The position numbers and the translations under genes are program-made. The notes beneath the pieces were generated by a model that ran no database searches, was not told the DNA's origin, and saw only the letters and a program-made list of their open reading frames with translations. A stretch of DNA of 15,168 nt. Source: Longimicrobium sp. Its GTDB lineage: Bacteria > Gemmatimonadota > Gemmatimonadetes > Longimicrobiales > Longimicrobiaceae. Shown piece after piece: positions 13,808 to 15,168 of this stretch. Positions within the stretch are counted from its first letter, which is position 1; the number at the start of each line of letters is the position of its first letter. The stretch covers positions 1 through 15,168 of the forward strand of contig JAUJMI010000031.1 in NCBI GenBank assembly GCA_030446945.1, given 5' to 3'.

Positions 13808-13874
13808 AGTCTTGCGGCACCGGCGCGGCGTTGACACCTTTCGCCGGTCCCTCACCCGCAAAGAAGTTCCTGCC

Positions 13875-14774
13875 ATGGCTTCACCTCCGCACCTCCGCAG
13901 CCTGCGCCGCGCCAGCACCGTCCGCCGTCCGGTGGAGCAGGTGGCGATTGGCGCGGACGGAGTCGTGCGGCGCACGCGGGCTGATGCGCTCGCCACGGAG
14001 GAGCCTCTGGAGATCCGCCTCGTGCGCCCCGGGCGGGAGGCTACGCGCGTCGTGGTCACCATGCGGACACCGGGCGCCGACTTCGAGCTCGCGGCCGGAT
14101 TTCTCTTCGCTGAGAGGATCGTCCGCGCTCCCCAGGACGTGGCCGCGATCCGCTACTGCACGGAGGGCGAGCAGCTCTTCAACGTGGTGAACGTGGTGCT
14201 CACGCCCTCCGCGGAGTGGGAGCCGTCGTCGCTTGCGGAGCGCGCCTTCCCGGTCACCTCGGCGTGCGGCGTGTGCGGCAAGACGAGCATCGAGGGGGCG
14301 CTCGGGACCGCGTGCCCCCGGGTCGAAAGCGATCTCGTCGTCACTCCCGAGATCCTGCTGGGGCTGCCGGACGTGCTCAGGAGGGCGCAGGCGGTTTTCG
14401 AGCGCACCGGCGGGCTGCACGCGGCCGCGCTCTTCACGGCGGAGGGCGCGCTGGTGAGGCTGCGCGAGGACGTGGGACGGCACAATGCGCTGGACAAGCT
14501 GGTCGGCGCCGCGCTGCTGGCCGGCGAGCTGCCGCTGTCGCGAGGCATAGTGCTGGTGAGCGGAAGGCTTTCCTTCGAGCTGGCGAAGAAGGCCGCGCGC
14601 GCGGGCGTGCCGGTGCTGGCCGGGGTATCGGCGCCGAGCAGCCTGGCGGTGGAGCTGGCGGAATCGGTGGGGATGACGCTGGCCGGCTTTGTCCGCGGCT
14701 CGCGTTTCAACGTGTACTCCGGCGGCGAACGCATCGCCGCGTCTCTCCACGCCACCACGGGACGGGGCGGATGA
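13875..14774 (+). CDS. fdhD: FdhD sulfurtransferase for formate dehydrogenase
   Basis: 299-aa FdhD protein, which binds the Mo-bisPGD cofactor and transfers sulfur from IscS to it so that formate dehydrogenase (or related bis-MGD enzymes) becomes active. Hallmarks: TEEPLEIRL (41-49), GADFELAAGFLFAERIV (67-83), the sulfur-relay CGVC at 131-134 (Cys131 and Cys134), FERTGGLHAAALF (175-187), REDVGRHNALDKLVG (197-211), VSGRLSFELAKKAARAGVPV (228-247) and GFVRGSRFNVYSG (271-283). Length is usual. The ATG at 13875-13877 is preceded only by AAGAAG. The frame also opens upstream to 13770, within the repeat, and is not accepted. No formate dehydrogenase gene is in the window. The stop codon overlaps the next start (ATGA). 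Confidence 0.96.
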   Translation: MASPPHLRSLRRASTVRRPVEQVAIGADGVVRRTRADALATEEPLEIRLVRPGREATRVVVTMRTPGADFELAAGFLFAERIVRAPQDVAAIRYCTEGEQLFNVVNVVLTPSAEWEPSSLAERAFPVTSACGVCGKTSIEGALGTACPRVESDLVVTPEILLGLPDVLRRAQAVFERTGGLHAAALFTAEGALVRLREDVGRHNALDKLVGAALLAGELPLSRGIVLVSGRLSFELAKKAARAGVPVLAGVSAPSSLAVELAESVGMTLAGFVRGSRFNVYSGGERIAASLHATTGRGG

Positions 14775-15168
14775 CCATCGGCCGACACGCGCTGGTTTTG
14801 CGGGGCGGATTCGCGGTTCTTGCGCTCGCCGCCGCCTGCACGGCCGGCGGCGGCGTGCTGCGAGAGGCCACGGAGCGGCGCCGCGTCCAGAATGCCGGCA
14901 GCGACAGCGCCGCCGAGCCCGCTGCCGGGGACACGGCGGGCGAGTACCGCCTTCCCGCCTTCGTGGACACCTCCGGGGCCGCCCCCGCGCCCGCGACCGA
15001 CACCGGCCCCGTGGCGGGCGCGAATCCGCGCGGGCAGGCGGAGTGGAGCACCTCCACGCGCGACGCAGGGAGGGCGGGCGCCAGCGCCTCCGTCCTGCGC
15101 TCGATGCGGGTGGGGCGGAACGCCGGCTTCGACCGACTGGTGCTCGACTTCGGCGACAGCCCCGTGCC
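14771..15168 (+). CDS. AMIN-like-domain lipoprotein, 5' part only
   Basis: The first 132 codons of an exported protein, cut by the window end. A signal peptide with a hydrophobic core at about 8-22 (LVLRGGFAVLALAAAC) and a cysteine at 23 suggests a lipoprotein, although the lipobox is imperfect (Leu is at -4, Ala at -3). A low-complexity linker rich in Ala, Gly, Asp and Pro covers about 24-105. From 108 the sequence SVLRSMRVGRNAGFDRLVLD with FGDSPV begins a domain like the AMIN-like domains of actinobacterial and related lipoproteins. The start overlaps the fdhD stop by 4 bp (ATGA), so the gene is translated with fdhD; a functional link is not obvious. Confidence 0.8.
   Translation, partial: MTIGRHALVLRGGFAVLALAAACTAGGGVLREATERRRVQNAGSDSAAEPAAGDTAGEYRLPAFVDTSGAAPAPATDTGPVAGANPRGQAEWSTSTRDAGRAGASASVLRSMRVGRNAGFDRLVLDFGDSPV

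Noticed and set aside
1..15168. tRNA, rRNA, riboswitch or transposase genes
   Set aside because: Looked for cloverleaf ends, conserved rRNA stretches and transposase motifs on both strands and saw none; a covariance-model search would be needed to exclude small RNAs.

Overview
This is a GC-rich chromosomal window from a free-living bacterium with a Gram-negative style envelope. It carries four lipoprotein or periplasmic signal peptides, two L,D-transpeptidase-family genes and a flotillin/NfeD pair. Gene content, GTG starts, very high GC and abundant short-period intergenic repeats fit the Gemmatimonadota (Longimicrobium-like), but that placement is inferred from general resemblance and not proven here. 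No rRNA, tRNA, CRISPR array, phage or transposase gene is visible. All genes look like ordinary chromosomal genes; the unusual material lies between them and in a few gene details.

Layout. Minus strand, positions 1-7045: 5' part of a long-chain acyl-CoA synthetase (1-767); flotillin (935-2644) preceded by and overlapping an NfeD-like protein (2631-3176); a DUF1906/Rv2525c-like gene broken by two compensating frameshifts (3293-3946); a family-5 uracil-DNA glycosylase with a 4Fe-4S site (4047-4724); a repeat-filled 488-bp gap; a lipoprotein (5213-6376); and a DUF423 membrane protein (6659-7045). Plus strand: a tandem pair of membrane-anchored L,D-transpeptidase-family proteins (7222-7929 and 7974-8831), the first lacking the catalytic cysteine motif. 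Then yhbY (8930-9229, minus), a DUF971 protein (9456-9764, plus), a single-domain response regulator (9761-10165, minus), a YceI protein (10292-10915, minus) and a TPR lipoprotein (11007-11969, minus). Finally, on plus: an MFS transporter (12177-13391), a CsbD-like stress protein (13492-13692), fdhD (13875-14774) and an overlapping AMIN-like lipoprotein cut by the window end (from 14771).

Genes that probably work together: NfeD with flotillin (membrane microdomain scaffold), the two L,D-transpeptidase relatives (cell-wall crosslinking, with the inactive copy perhaps a partner), and the TPR lipoprotein with YceI (same strand, short gap). fdhD and the AMIN-like gene are translationally coupled by a 4-bp overlap, although their functions are not obviously related.

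Most interesting: (1) a dispersed family of inverted repeats built from 8-bp units related to ACRCRGAG, in a GC-rich and an AT-richer flavour, present in at least four gaps; (2) a separate 7-bp G-rich repeat class (GGGATGA / GGGGAAT) bracketing yhbY on its coding strand, including a five-run G-quadruplex motif; (3) the catalytically dead L,D-transpeptidase paralogue, which shares a nearly identical 25-nt segment spanning the stop codon with the active gene; (4) the two compensating frameshifts in the DUF1906 gene; (5) a 33-residue tandem duplication inside the flotillin coiled coil.
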